Shown here one piece after another: positions 24,881 to 34,502 of a DNA stretch of 64,000 bases. The translations under genes and the position numbers were made by a program. Source of the stretch: Paludibacteraceae bacterium (lineage in GTDB: Bacteria > Bacteroidota > Bacteroidia > Bacteroidales > Paludibacteraceae); NCBI GenBank assembly GCA_024399955.1, contig JAKSNH010000006.1:62001-126000 (forward strand). Reading direction: 5' to 3'. The notes under the pieces are model-generated. The model saw only the letters and a program-made list of their open reading frames with translations, did not search any database and was not told where the DNA came from. Each line of letters starts with the position of its first letter. Within the stretch, counting starts at the first letter, position 1.

Positions 24881-26218
24881 TTAGTCTCTGAAGAATTTTT
24901 CCAGTCTGCGAATCACATCGCTCTTGCATAACACAACAACGAGGTCATTGGGTAGAATCTCGGTATCGCCATTGACGAGTACACCTTCTCCGGCACGCAC
25001 AATACCACCAATGGTCGCTCCATCTGGGAAGCCGATGTTCTTAACCTTGGTATGGGTTACCTTACTATCTTCCCGCACAATAAACTCCACTATCTCGGCA
25101 TCGGCTGAGGTCAGGTTACGCACGTTCAGCACAGAGGCATTCAGCAGCATTTGGTAGATATAACTGGCGGCAATGGTCTTTTTATTGAGAACTGTACCTA
25201 CGTCCAAACCTTCGGCCATCGGGATATAATCAATATTCTCTACATCGGCGATGGTCTTTTGTACTCCAAATCGTTTAGCAGCCAGGCAGGCAAATATATT
25301 GGCCTCACTACTATCCGTAACAGCAATAAAGGCATCAGCATCTTCTATTCCTTCTTCCTTAAGCGCATCCATATCGCTGCCGTCGGCATTGATGATAAGT
25401 ACGTTATTGAGTTTTTCGCTGAGTTTGACGCATAGGTCGCGGTCGGATTCAATAATCTTGATATTGAGGTCCTCGGATAGACTCTGTGCTGCTTTTTGAG
25501 CAATGCGGCTACCACCATAGAAGATAATATTCTTAATTTCCAGTTTCTGCTTACCTGTTTGTTCGCGCAGGAACTCGATGTTATCGTCCGTGCAGATAGC
25601 ATAAATCGTATCATCTACCATCACTTCGTCCTTACCGGTTGGAATAATAGTCTCGCTGCCACGTTTGATGGCTGCTACGCGGTAGCGACCGTGGTTGAAG
25701 AAGTCCGTTTGGAAGGCATGACCAAGAATAGGTGCACCTTTACGCACTTTGATGACGCATAACTCCAAGGCTCCGTCGCATAAACTCCAATGGTAGCGCA
25801 TCCATGCGTTATCGATGGACTCATGAATCTCATTTGCGGCCAGCACTTCAGGATAAATAAGATGGTTAAGACCCATATCCTCAAAGAACTGCTTGTTCTC
25901 AGGCAGCAGGTACTCGTAATTATCTATGCGAGCCAACGTGCGCTTGGCACCTAATCGATTGGCTATCAAACACGAAGTGATATTCGTCTCTTCCTGAGGC
26001 GTGACGGCTATAAACAGGTCGCAACCCTTTACACCTATATCTCTCAAATCATGAATAGAGGTAGGATTACCAACACGAGTAATCATGTCATAGTTGGCTT
26101 CCAAGTCCCCTAATCGTTCCTGATTCTCATCCATCAGCGAGATATCCATATTCTCGCGTGACAATAATTTAGCTAAGTGGGTGCCTACTTCTCCAGCGCC
26201 CGAGATAATGATTCGCAT
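24881..26218 (-). CDS. trkA: Potassium uptake regulator TrkA
   Basis: Cytoplasmic NAD(H)/ATP-binding gating subunit of the Trk system. 445 residues as two tandem RCK units: MRIIISGAGEVGTHLAKLL at the start and IIFYGGSRIAQKAAQSL at about 232 begin the two Rossmann halves, each followed by a TrkA-C domain. The second glycine motif is GGSRIA rather than GxGxxG. The start lies 33 bases inside the end of dxs, so translation is coupled to the isoprenoid gene. Confidence 0.95.
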   Translation of the reverse strand: MRIIISGAGEVGTHLAKLLSRENMDISLMDENQERLGDLEANYDMITRVGNPTSIHDLRDIGVKGCDLFIAVTPQEETNITSCLIANRLGAKRTLARIDNYEYLLPENKQFFEDMGLNHLIYPEVLAANEIHESIDNAWMRYHWSLCDGALELCVIKVRKGAPILGHAFQTDFFNHGRYRVAAIKRGSETIIPTGKDEVMVDDTIYAICTDDNIEFLREQTGKQKLEIKNIIFYGGSRIAQKAAQSLSEDLNIKIIESDRDLCVKLSEKLNNVLIINADGSDMDALKEEGIEDADAFIAVTDSSEANIFACLAAKRFGVQKTIADVENIDYIPMAEGLDVGTVLNKKTIAASYIYQMLLNASVLNVRNLTSADAEIVEFIVREDSKVTHTKVKNIGFPDGATIGGIVRAGEGVLVNGDTEILPNDLVVVLCKSDVIRRLEKFFRD

Positions 26219-28071
26219 AAACCTTCTTTATCTAAATGCAGCATCTGATATAATTCTTTGGTGCTGCCATGTTCTACAAACTGATTATTAACGCCCAAAC
26301 GAGTGACGTGGCAGGAATAGCCTTTATCCGCCATATACTCCAATACGGCACTTCCTAATCCACCACTAATCATTCCGTCTTCTATCGTCACTACCTTGCT
26401 GTAATGAGTGCCTACATAGTCCAGTATATCTGTATCTATAGGTTTGAGCCATCGCATGTTCCAATGAGCGATAGTGTGACCTTGTGTCTCCATCTCCTCG
26501 ATGGCTTCCTCCATCGTATTACCAATGGCCCCTATGCTGAGTACTGCTAAATCTAAACCTTTATGCAACTGAATACCTTTCCCATACTCTACCACCTGAT
26601 GCTGCTTATCTACAACACTTCGTCCTCGAGGATAGCGAATCGCTATCGGTCCATCTATGGTTTCTGCCATCTCCAGCATGTCCTCAAGGTCCTGTTGCGT
26701 CATTGGCGCAGCAATCTGTATATTAGGAATAGGACGCAGGTAAGCCAAATCTAATAAACCATGATGCGTGGCGCCATCGTTGCCGACTATACCCGCACGG
26801 TCAATACAAAGCACAACATGCAGGTTCTGCAGGGCTACATCGTGGATAATATTGTCGTATGCACGCTGTAGGAAACTGGAATAAATATTACAATAGGGTA
26901 GCACGCCCTCTTTGGCCAAGCCTGCCGAGAAAGTAACGGCATGTCCTTCGGCTATTCCTACATCAAACACGCGATCAGGAATCTCTTTTTGCATGATGCA
27001 CATCGAACATCCCGAAGGCATGGCAGGAGTGACACCTACAATCTTGCTATTCTTGCGAGCCAGTTCCAACAGTTTATTACCAAACACATCTTGCCATAAA
27101 GGCGGCTGAATGGTGGCACTCGAATTCGTGCAGATACGCTCTCCTGTCACCACATTAAACTCTCCCGGTGCGTGCCATATAGTTTGGTCATTCTCGGCCG
27201 GTTCGTATCCCTTTCCCTTCTTGGTAATAATATGGAGTACCTTAGGACCTTGATGGTTCTTGATCTCCGAAAGGATACGCACTAAGTCCATGACGTTATG
27301 CCCGTCGGCCGGACCAAAGTAACGCAAGTTAAGCCCTTGGAAAATATTACTGGGCTGACGAGTAAGGATATTCTTAAGGTTATTAGAGAAACGCCGCAAG
27401 TTAGATATCTTGCTTTCGTTAACGATATGCAATTTACAAAGGAAGCGATACATTCGCCAACGCCATTTATTGTATCGCTCGCTGGTGGTTATATCCACGA
27501 GGTACTGAGTAAATCCTCCTTTGATAGGATCAATGGCCATATTATTATCATTCAAGATAATCAATAGGTTGTTGCGGTCCATTGAGGTGTTATTAAGTCC
27601 CTCAAAAGCCAATCCGCCTGTCATCGCTCCATCACCGATGATGGCAACTACATTGCGTTTGTTGTTCTGTATCTCGTCCGCTATCTCTATTCCTAATGCT
27701 GCCGATATGCTATTACTGGCATGACCGGCTATAAACGCATCATACTCGCTTTCTGCAGGAGTAGGGAAGGGGGCCAATCCCTTGAATTGTCGATTCGTAG
27801 AGAAACGGGTGCGACGACCGGTTAGAATCTTATGAGCATAAGCCTGATGCCCAACGTCCCAAATCAGTTTATCGTTAGGCGTGTCAAATACATAATGCAA
27901 CGCAACGGTCAGTTCAACCGTTCCTAACGAGGAGGCTAAGTGCCCGGGATTATGACTTAACTCTTGTATAATAAAATCACGTAACTCGTCGCAAACTTGC
28001 GGCAAAGCTTCGCGAGGTAATTGCTTCAAATCACTCGGATAATCAATCTTATTCAGATACGTATATTCCAT
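26185..28071 (-). CDS. dxs: 1-deoxy-D-xylulose-5-phosphate synthase
   Basis: First enzyme of the MEP isoprenoid pathway, joining pyruvate and glyceraldehyde 3-phosphate with thiamine diphosphate. 628 residues. Visible: HPGHLASSLG-like start region (HNPGHLASSLGTVELT), thiamine-binding GDGAMTGGLAFEGLNN, and the transketolase pyrimidine domain with CIDRAGIVGNDGATHHG. The start ATG at 28071 is chosen because the frame reaching 28125 would run through the promoter boxes at 28115-28146; 28083 is another possible ATG. First gene of the long minus-strand run. Confidence 0.97.
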   Translation of the reverse strand: MEYTYLNKIDYPSDLKQLPREALPQVCDELRDFIIQELSHNPGHLASSLGTVELTVALHYVFDTPNDKLIWDVGHQAYAHKILTGRRTRFSTNRQFKGLAPFPTPAESEYDAFIAGHASNSISAALGIEIADEIQNNKRNVVAIIGDGAMTGGLAFEGLNNTSMDRNNLLIILNDNNMAIDPIKGGFTQYLVDITTSERYNKWRWRMYRFLCKLHIVNESKISNLRRFSNNLKNILTRQPSNIFQGLNLRYFGPADGHNVMDLVRILSEIKNHQGPKVLHIITKKGKGYEPAENDQTIWHAPGEFNVVTGERICTNSSATIQPPLWQDVFGNKLLELARKNSKIVGVTPAMPSGCSMCIMQKEIPDRVFDVGIAEGHAVTFSAGLAKEGVLPYCNIYSSFLQRAYDNIIHDVALQNLHVVLCIDRAGIVGNDGATHHGLLDLAYLRPIPNIQIAAPMTQQDLEDMLEMAETIDGPIAIRYPRGRSVVDKQHQVVEYGKGIQLHKGLDLAVLSIGAIGNTMEEAIEEMETQGHTIAHWNMRWLKPIDTDILDYVGTHYSKVVTIEDGMISGGLGSAVLEYMADKGYSCHVTRLGVNNQFVEHGSTKELYQMLHLDKEGLCESLSRALEK

Positions 28072-28114
28072 ACCTTTATCCATGCACGCGCATGTATTGC
28101 GCGCTAATCGGCCG

Positions 28115-28146
28115 CAAAGATACAAAAAATATTTGGATTACACAAA
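28115..28146 (-). promoter_or_regulatory. Promoter of dxs and the downstream run
   Basis: Minus-strand TTTG (28143-28146), 20 bases, TATCTTTG (28115-28122). Its -33 box lies five bases from that of the divergent murF-alr promoter, so the two share one control region. Confidence 0.85.
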
Positions 28147-28150
28147 TAAA

Positions 28151-28182
28151 TTTGCATATATGCGAATTTTTTAGTACTTTTG
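28151..28182 (+). promoter_or_regulatory. Promoter of murF-alr
   Basis: TTTG (28151-28154) within TTTGCATATATGCG, 20 bases, TACTTTTG (28175-28182). It places the start of translation downstream, at 28210. Confidence 0.85.
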
Positions 28183-28209
28183 CAGCCAAATTTGGAAACA
28201 CAAACAATT

Positions 28210-30030
28210 ATGTTACTTAGCGTAATTAAAAATCTATTAGCTTCGGTCGCTACTGTGGAAGTATGCACGAACGAAGATATTGATATCCGTTATTTGCTTA
28301 CAGACTCTCGGCAATTAGGCAAGGATGCTGCACATACGTTGTTCTTTGCTATTAAGACCGAGCGCAACGATGGGGCTAATTATATTCCCGCTTTGCGCAA
28401 GAAAGGTGTTCCTGCCTTTGTCACGGGTAATGCCATCGAGGCATTGCATACATTGGCTTCCTATGTGCGCAGTCAGTATGACGGATTGGTAATTGGTATA
28501 ACCGGCAGTAATGGCAAGACTGTTGTTAAAGAGTGGCTTTACCAATTGCTAAAGGATGATTTTGATATCGTTCGCTCGCCTAAGTCATATAATAGCCAAA
28601 TCGGTGTACCTCTGTCGGTGTGGAACTTAGTTACGCACGAGCCTTCCGGTAAAAAGCCCCTGGCCATCTTTGAGGCCGGTATATCGGAGCCGGGGGAAAT
28701 GGAAAAACTGGAGCCCATGATTAGACCGCAGATAGGTGTAATAACTTATATCGGTCCTGAGCACGGAGAGAACTTCCAATCGATTGAGCAAAAGCGCAGC
28801 GAGAAGATGAAATTGTTTGTGCATTCTCAAACAATCATAGAAGATCCCACCCATCAGAATGCTCGCACTTGTGCGGCTGTGCTAAGACGATTAGGATATG
28901 ACGAAGAAACCATTGCCTCGCGAGTGCTGCAACAAACGCATGAGACCGTATTGCAAATCAATTTGTCAGCTTTAATAGATAATGTGCGCCATTTCCGCAG
29001 CCTATTAAAACCGCAAACTAAACTGACTTGTATGGTTAAGGCTTTCGCTTATGGTGCCGGTAGTGTAGAAGTCAGCCGCGCTTTGCAACAATGTCAGTTA
29101 GTGGATTACTTGGCAGTAGCAGTTGCGGACGAAGGTGTTGAACTGCGTAAAGCCGGTATAACGTTGCCTATCATCATTATGGACCCTGAAGTGTCTGCAA
29201 TGGATATTATCTTGGAGAATAACCTGGAGCCCAATGTCTATTCGTTCCAGTCTTTAGATAACGTGATTGCTGCTGCGCAAGCCAAAGGCTTGGAAAACTA
29301 CCCGATACATATTAAAATCGATAGCGGAATGCATCGATTAGGTTTCTATCGCGAACAAATACCGGAGTTGATAAGTCGTCTGTCAAACCAAAAAGCCGTT
29401 CGTGTTCAGTCGGTCTTCAGTCACTTAGCCGGTTCGGATGAACAGCAGTTTGATGCCTTCACTTTGGGCCAGATTCATTACTACGATGATTGTGCAGAGA
29501 CACTGAAAGCCGGGCTGCATTATCCTATCATCAAGCATATATGCAATTCTGCCGGCATAGAACGTTTTAGTGACTATCAATTTGATATGTGCCGCTTAGG
29601 CATTGGTTTATACGGATTCTCCTTTGCCGGAGCGCAGTTGCGTAATGTATGCACCCTAAAAACCACTATCTTGTCCGTTAAGACGGTACCTGCAGGAGAA
29701 ACAATCGGTTATGGACGTCACACCCGTTTAGAACAAGACCGTCAGATTGCCGTTATTCCTATTGGCTATGCTGATGGCTTTGATCGACGATTCTCTAATT
29801 ACGGCGGCGAAGTGCTGATTCGTGGTAAACGTTGCCCTGTCGTAGGGAATGTTTGTATGGACCAAGCCATGATTGATGTGACGGGAACAGATGCACAAGT
29901 AGGAGACTATGTTGAGGTGTTTGGGGATCATTTGTCATTAGAAGAATTAGCCAATAAATTAGGTACAATTACCTACGAGATATTAACATCCGTTAGTCGT
30001 CGTGTCACCCGTGAATATTTCTACGAATAA
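28210..30030 (+). CDS. Fusion of a shortened MurF to alanine racemase
   Basis: 606 residues. Residues 1-245 are MurF-like (UDP-MurNAc-tripeptide:D-Ala-D-Ala ligase): DSRQ motif, ATP loop GITGSNGKT (97-105), SYNSQIGVPLSVWNL and GPEHGENFQSIEQK. Residues 248-606 are a complete alanine racemase: PLP lysine K277 in MVKAFAYGAG, GYGRHTRL with the catalytic Tyr, and CMDQAMIDVT. In Bacteroidetes such fusions are about 820 residues. Here the MurF part breaks off near 210-243 and runs straight into the linker HETVLQINL, so the C-terminal ligase domain and part of the central domain (roughly 200 residues) are missing. Racemase activity should persist; ligase activity is unlikely. Confidence 0.9.
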   Translation: MLLSVIKNLLASVATVEVCTNEDIDIRYLLTDSRQLGKDAAHTLFFAIKTERNDGANYIPALRKKGVPAFVTGNAIEALHTLASYVRSQYDGLVIGITGSNGKTVVKEWLYQLLKDDFDIVRSPKSYNSQIGVPLSVWNLVTHEPSGKKPLAIFEAGISEPGEMEKLEPMIRPQIGVITYIGPEHGENFQSIEQKRSEKMKLFVHSQTIIEDPTHQNARTCAAVLRRLGYDEETIASRVLQQTHETVLQINLSALIDNVRHFRSLLKPQTKLTCMVKAFAYGAGSVEVSRALQQCQLVDYLAVAVADEGVELRKAGITLPIIIMDPEVSAMDIILENNLEPNVYSFQSLDNVIAAAQAKGLENYPIHIKIDSGMHRLGFYREQIPELISRLSNQKAVRVQSVFSHLAGSDEQQFDAFTLGQIHYYDDCAETLKAGLHYPIIKHICNSAGIERFSDYQFDMCRLGIGLYGFSFAGAQLRNVCTLKTTILSVKTVPAGETIGYGRHTRLEQDRQIAVIPIGYADGFDRRFSNYGGEVLIRGKRCPVVGNVCMDQAMIDVTGTDAQVGDYVEVFGDHLSLEELANKLGTITYEILTSVSRRVTREYFYE

Positions 30031-30727
30031 ACTAACCATCGGTTATATAGACAAGGTTGTTCAGCGTGATTTGACCTTTGATATACACACCGGCGAAGTA
30101 ATTGCTTTACTGGGTCCTAATGGTTCCGGTAAGACCACGTTATTGCGCACTTTAGCAGGACTTCAACCTGCCTTGTCCGGTTCTATCTCTCCTGCGTTAG
30201 ATGCGCATAATATGGCATTGGTACTGACGGAACGACTTAGTTTGGATAACACTTCCATTCACGATGTAGTGGCGATGGGACGCTATCCCTATACGTCTTT
30301 TTTAGGTGGATTAACGCAGGAAGATGAAGAGGTTATTCGTCAGTCCTTAGTGGCAGTCGGATTGGGAATAGATGGCGCCAATCGTTTCTTTAATGCCCTC
30401 TCGGATGGCGATAAACAGCGGGTACTAATTGCTAAGGCATTAGCCCAACAGACCGACCTTATCTTGTTAGATGAACCTACTGCGCATTTGGATTTGCCTA
30501 ATCGAATCCGAATATTTGGACTGCTGCAACAACTGGCGCATAATGATCATAAGATGGTGCTTATCTCAACCCATGAACTGGATTTAGCTTTAGCTACTTG
30601 TGATCGCGTCTTACTACTGGGCGCCTCCGGCTCATGGATGGGGTCCGTAGATGATCTCAAAGCCTCCAAGGCCTTTGATAATGCCTTCCAGATGGATATA
30701 TTTAAGTGGTTCAGACCACAGCCATAA
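30002..30727 (+). CDS. ABC transporter ATP-binding protein (FecE/BtuD-like)
   Basis: 241 residues. Walker A LLGPNGSGKTTLLR, Q-loop region less clear (ALVLTERLS), signature ALSDGDKQRVLIAKAL, Walker B LILLDEPTAHLD and H-loop LISTHELDLAL. The FecE-like type imports iron-siderophore or cobalamin, but no permease or binding protein gene is adjacent. It starts with GTG at 30002 (or GTG at 30011), inside the end of the racemase gene, so it is coupled to it; the MATE gene follows after five bases. Confidence 0.88.
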   Translation: MSPVNISTNKLTIGYIDKVVQRDLTFDIHTGEVIALLGPNGSGKTTLLRTLAGLQPALSGSISPALDAHNMALVLTERLSLDNTSIHDVVAMGRYPYTSFLGGLTQEDEEVIRQSLVAVGLGIDGANRFFNALSDGDKQRVLIAKALAQQTDLILLDEPTAHLDLPNRIRIFGLLQQLAHNDHKMVLISTHELDLALATCDRVLLLGASGSWMGSVDDLKASKAFDNAFQMDIFKWFRPQP

Positions 30728-30732
30728 TAACG

Positions 30733-32043
30733 ATGAAATCAATCAATAGTCAGATTATTCGTTTAGCCATCCCAAGTATATTGGCTAATATCACCATTCC
30801 TTTGGTTGGATTGGTGGATATTGTCATCGCAGGTCATATCGCAGATGCTGCGGCTATTGGTGGCATCGCTATTGGCACAATGCTCTTTGATTTGCTGTAT
30901 TGGAACTTCGCTTTCCTGCGCGTTGGTACATCGGGCATTACTGCACAAGCATTTGGACGGCAGGATTGGGGTGAATGCTCCGGACAACTACGTCACGCCT
31001 TACACGTAGCTCTGATAGGGGCTGCCGGCATATTACTCATTCAGTGGCTTTTTGTATGGGTAGCGTTTCAGTTAGTACCATGCTCTGAGACTGTGGCCGC
31101 GCAGGCGCGTACGTACTTCTTTATTCGTGTATGGGCAGCACCGGCTACCCTGTGCCTCTTTGCCTTCAAAGGATGGTTTATTGGAATGCAAGATACTATT
31201 TCACCAATGGTGGTGGATATAGTGGTGAATGTCGTTAATATGGTAGCCAGTTATTGCCTTGCTGTTTATACACCATTATCTATCTCCGGCGTAGCGTATG
31301 GAACGGTCATTGCTCAGTTCACTGGACTCATACTGGCTGCGGCTATCCTAATCGTCAAGTATCCGCAGTTCTTCAAGGCTATTTGGCATCGCCCTGAGCA
31401 TCCGATTGAGCGAACAGTACACATGAATACCAATCTATTTGTGCGCTCGTTATGTTTTATGGTGATTTATGTAGGCTATACATCACTCTCGTCCCGTTAT
31501 GGAGACGAAGCTTTGGCGGTGAGCAGCCTGATTATGAAACTGTTTATGATGTTCAGTTTCTTTGTGGACGGCTTTGCTTATGCCGGCGAAGCCTTGGTGG
31601 GACGTATCATTGGTGAGTTACAAGTAGGACGCTCCTCATCTATATCCGGTAAATCGATGATATGGGTCTTGCATGGCTGGTGTATAGGCATCGCTATTCT
31701 CTTCACCATTGTCTTTGGACTATGGGGAACACCTATCATGCATTTATTATGGCCGGATGTCGTTACGGATTGGAACTACCTGCCATGGCTGCTGGCTATG
31801 CCCATCATATCAGCTCCGGCCTTTATGTGGGATGGCATATACGTAGGATTAACGGCTTCTAAATGTATCCGCGACGCCATGATTGCTTCGGCTGTTGCGT
31901 TTGTTGCCGTGTATGTGGTTTTGATGAATAGGATGGGGATTGAGGCTGTGCTATACGCCTATTTCGCACATTTATTGGCACGAGATATTTATCTGACAAT
32001 CGACTTCCTCTCCACCGGAAAATCAAAGAAAGTATCCGGATAA
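30733..32043 (+). CDS. MATE-family efflux transporter (DinF-like)
   Basis: 436 residues, twelve predicted membrane segments. Start NSQIIRLAIPSILANITIPLVGLVDIVIAGH is typical of the DinF branch of MATE, cation-driven exporters. The ATG at 30733 is used; an in-frame start at 30706 would overlap the ABC gene. The 3' end abuts a decayed VanX gene on the other strand, and its last residues (TGKSKKVSG) may have been altered by that junction. Substrate unknown. Confidence 0.93.
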   Translation: MKSINSQIIRLAIPSILANITIPLVGLVDIVIAGHIADAAAIGGIAIGTMLFDLLYWNFAFLRVGTSGITAQAFGRQDWGECSGQLRHALHVALIGAAGILLIQWLFVWVAFQLVPCSETVAAQARTYFFIRVWAAPATLCLFAFKGWFIGMQDTISPMVVDIVVNVVNMVASYCLAVYTPLSISGVAYGTVIAQFTGLILAAAILIVKYPQFFKAIWHRPEHPIERTVHMNTNLFVRSLCFMVIYVGYTSLSSRYGDEALAVSSLIMKLFMMFSFFVDGFAYAGEALVGRIIGELQVGRSSSISGKSMIWVLHGWCIGIAILFTIVFGLWGTPIMHLLWPDVVTDWNYLPWLLAMPIISAPAFMWDGIYVGLTASKCIRDAMIASAVAFVAVYVVLMNRMGIEAVLYAYFAHLLARDIYLTIDFLSTGKSKKVSG

Positions 32044-32401
32044 GGTTCGTCCTGCAATGTGAAGTGCCACCCATATCTACTTCTTTTCCGCTGTTCATAT
32101 CAAAGAGCGTCAAATCAACGGTCGAACCATGAGTATGACTGCTGCGCGCGCATATAAAACCTTCGGGGAAAAGCCTATCCTTTGCCAACTCCGGATAGAA
32201 ATAGGCCTTGGTAAGCGTATCAGATACATCCTTTGACCATCTCACAAAATGATCCACGGCACGTTGAGGACGATAGGCATCAAAGATCTTAAGTCGGTAA
32301 CCTTGCGCCAACAACTCGTCGCTGACTGACTTTAGTGAATCGGCTGCCACACCGGTCATTAGTGCGATAGGCTCGTTATAACCATCTACTTTTGCCCCCA
32401 C
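32044..32401 (-). pseudogene. D-alanyl-D-alanine dipeptidase (VanX-like), broken at both ends
   Basis: The minus-strand reading has KVDGYNEPIALMTGVAA, GYRLKIFDAYRPQRAVDHFVRW and SSHTHGSTVDLTLFD, all VanX/M15D motifs including the zinc-ligand SxHxxGxxxD. The protein lacks its N-terminal 40-odd residues, because the reading enters from the end of the upstream secreted-protein gene. After VDMGG it continues in sequence unlike VanX and overlaps the 3' end of the MATE gene. The zinc ligand and catalytic residues of the C-terminal part are lost, so it is not functional. A deletion that joined it to the neighbouring gene is likely. Confidence 0.8.
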
Positions 32402-34466
32402 AATATTTGGAGTGCTCTAAGCACCGTCCAAGCACATCAAATACACCATCGTTGTGGCGTATATACAGAGTACCGTTGATAATAACTTTCTTACAATCCT
32501 GCAACATCTTTATATCCGCAATCGCCGTGTCATCATCTTCTATTGGATCCACAATTGGATTGGGGTCAATCACTTGCACTTTCTTGCGGTAAATCTGCAC
32601 CGTCCCTTGCTCGCTGGTGTATGTGGTAAAGGACTTATTATTGGTGTTAAACTGTATCTTACCTGCCGTTTGATCCTTGCTGGCAATCGTAGCATCACCA
32701 TTAGCAGCAATGGATATATCCCAGAATTTATTTCCTTCGCCCTTTATCATTAATTTATTGGTTTTTGATGCGCGAAGTAGGGCCTCAAACGCCACCAATG
32801 CACCCTCTTCGTATGGATCGGGCTCCAGCACTGTTGTCAGTATCTGCCAGCCTTGTGCTGTATTCACTAAATGCAGGTTCTCTACGCCCCAACAACCTAT
32901 GCTATCTCCATCGCGCACAATCTCCAAGTCAGCCGATTTGATACGTCCCATTGTCACATCTGTTTGGGTTGTTTTATCGTAACTCGTATAGGTCTCAAAA
33001 GCTGCCGAAGCGCGATTGTAATCTTCATTGACCAGAATGATGGAATCGCCGTTATGCAGTTCGTTGATATCCTTAATCTTGTAATAGACATCACGTCCTC
33101 TGAAGATATCTTTCTTGCGCACATTCACCAAGCAACTGTCCTTGATTTGACTATTCTCGGTAGCGGTAGCGATGATGTAAGTTTGTCCCGGTGTAATGGC
33201 TGTCACCAAGCCTTTTTCTACGGATGCTACAGCCGGATTAGAACTGGTCCAGGTAACACCTTTGTTCGTTGCATTAATAGGGGTATAAGCAACATTTATC
33301 TTAGCCGTCTCTTCTTGCTCTAAATCCAGGGTGTGTTGGTCTAATTCAATGGCTGTCAGGGCGATATCTTCGTCGTCGTGACGAGTAATGCCCCAAACAA
33401 AGGTGATTGTATCTAAATAGGCTGCTTTGGATTTAACACGCAGTCCTACATAAGCATAATTACCTGTTACTGCAAAACTCTTAGTGCCTTTGGCTATTTC
33501 GCCTATTTTATGGTCGGCAACTACAGTCTCGTCTTGCAAGTCGCTTCTACTTAACGCACTATTGCTACCAAAAACATATATGACACGGTCCTGGCAGTTG
33601 CTATTCCATGCAATTTGTATCTCGCGTATATATCCTATGGATGACGTAGATACAATACCGGATTCATGCTTGCTATCACTGGTGAACTGCATGGCTTTAC
33701 TATCCTTGCCACTCTTGCCATTGTAGTGCGTACCGCTTTGACCGATACAGGTCCATTCCACATAACTGGTTGTGGTGGCTGAAGTGCTATCCACAACGAT
33801 GATGTCGGCCATTCTAACGTCACCTCCGGTTGTTTCTACCGTTACTTGACAAGTGGCAGTCAGTCCGCCGTCCATCGTCTTGGCTGTAATGGTGGCTGTT
33901 CCGTTCTTAATGCCGGTTACAGTACCATTGGACACTGCTACAATGTCCGGGTGACTGCTAATCCACTCGATACGCTGGTCGTCAGCGTCTGCAGGAGTGA
34001 TTGTAGGAATCAGTCGGAAGGATTCGGTCACACTGATAGTCTTGCTGGTAGGAGTAATGCTAAAATTGGTGATATGGATAGGATCTAAAAACTCAACTGC
34101 CGAAGTGCCGGTTAGACCATTTACTCCAAAGTACTTGCCCACATTGCCGCGAATAACTATTTTTTGACCAATATGGTCGGCTACATTACCTAAATCCATA
34201 CGTGCTGCATAACTGACTTGCACCGGGATGCAGTTGGTACCTTGTGCATCGTCGGCTAAGGTGAGTTGGGAATTGGCGCCTTCTATAGGTTCTTCGGTTG
34301 TGTAGGTATAAGCAGACTTAGGCCAGCCCATAATAAAACCTTTTACCCAATGTAATCCTTCGGTTACCGTGTTGCTGCGAATATCCGCACAACGGATAGT
34401 GTCTGTCTCGGCTGCCCAACTATTCATCCCAATTGCCAGCAGCAGTAAAATAGTTACCTTTTTCAT
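32376..34466 (-). CDS. Secreted protein with DUF6359-like and two Big2 domains
   Basis: 696 residues. Signal peptide (MKKVTILLLLAIGMNSWA), then a DUF6359-like OB-fold part (about 30-130, WVKGFIMGWPKSAYTY and GQKIVIRGNVGKYFG), a Big2 Ig-like domain at about 133-210, a beta-rich middle, a second Big2 domain at about 367-450 (SNPAVASVEKGLVTAI) and a beta-rich end. It ends with the shared C-terminal motif KKVIINGTLYIRHNDGVFDVLGRCLEHSK, here written in pieces: KKVIINGTLYIR and FDVLGRCLEHSK. The family stop after LEHSK is lost and ten extra residues follow, from fusion with the VanX remnant. Surface or extracellular; role unknown. Confidence 0.8.
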   Translation of the reverse strand: MKKVTILLLLAIGMNSWAAETDTIRCADIRSNTVTEGLHWVKGFIMGWPKSAYTYTTEEPIEGANSQLTLADDAQGTNCIPVQVSYAARMDLGNVADHIGQKIVIRGNVGKYFGVNGLTGTSAVEFLDPIHITNFSITPTSKTISVTESFRLIPTITPADADDQRIEWISSHPDIVAVSNGTVTGIKNGTATITAKTMDGGLTATCQVTVETTGGDVRMADIIVVDSTSATTTSYVEWTCIGQSGTHYNGKSGKDSKAMQFTSDSKHESGIVSTSSIGYIREIQIAWNSNCQDRVIYVFGSNSALSRSDLQDETVVADHKIGEIAKGTKSFAVTGNYAYVGLRVKSKAAYLDTITFVWGITRHDDEDIALTAIELDQHTLDLEQEETAKINVAYTPINATNKGVTWTSSNPAVASVEKGLVTAITPGQTYIIATATENSQIKDSCLVNVRKKDIFRGRDVYYKIKDINELHNGDSIILVNEDYNRASAAFETYTSYDKTTQTDVTMGRIKSADLEIVRDGDSIGCWGVENLHLVNTAQGWQILTTVLEPDPYEEGALVAFEALLRASKTNKLMIKGEGNKFWDISIAANGDATIASKDQTAGKIQFNTNNKSFTTYTSEQGTVQIYRKKVQVIDPNPIVDPIEDDDTAIADIKMLQDCKKVIINGTLYIRHNDGVFDVLGRCLEHSKYCGGKSRWL

Positions 34467-34502
34467 AATTTATTTTAATTTATGTTAATTACCTCTTACC
34501 TC

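Noticed and set aside
28072..28125. Longer start for dxs
   Set aside because: It runs through the dxs promoter.
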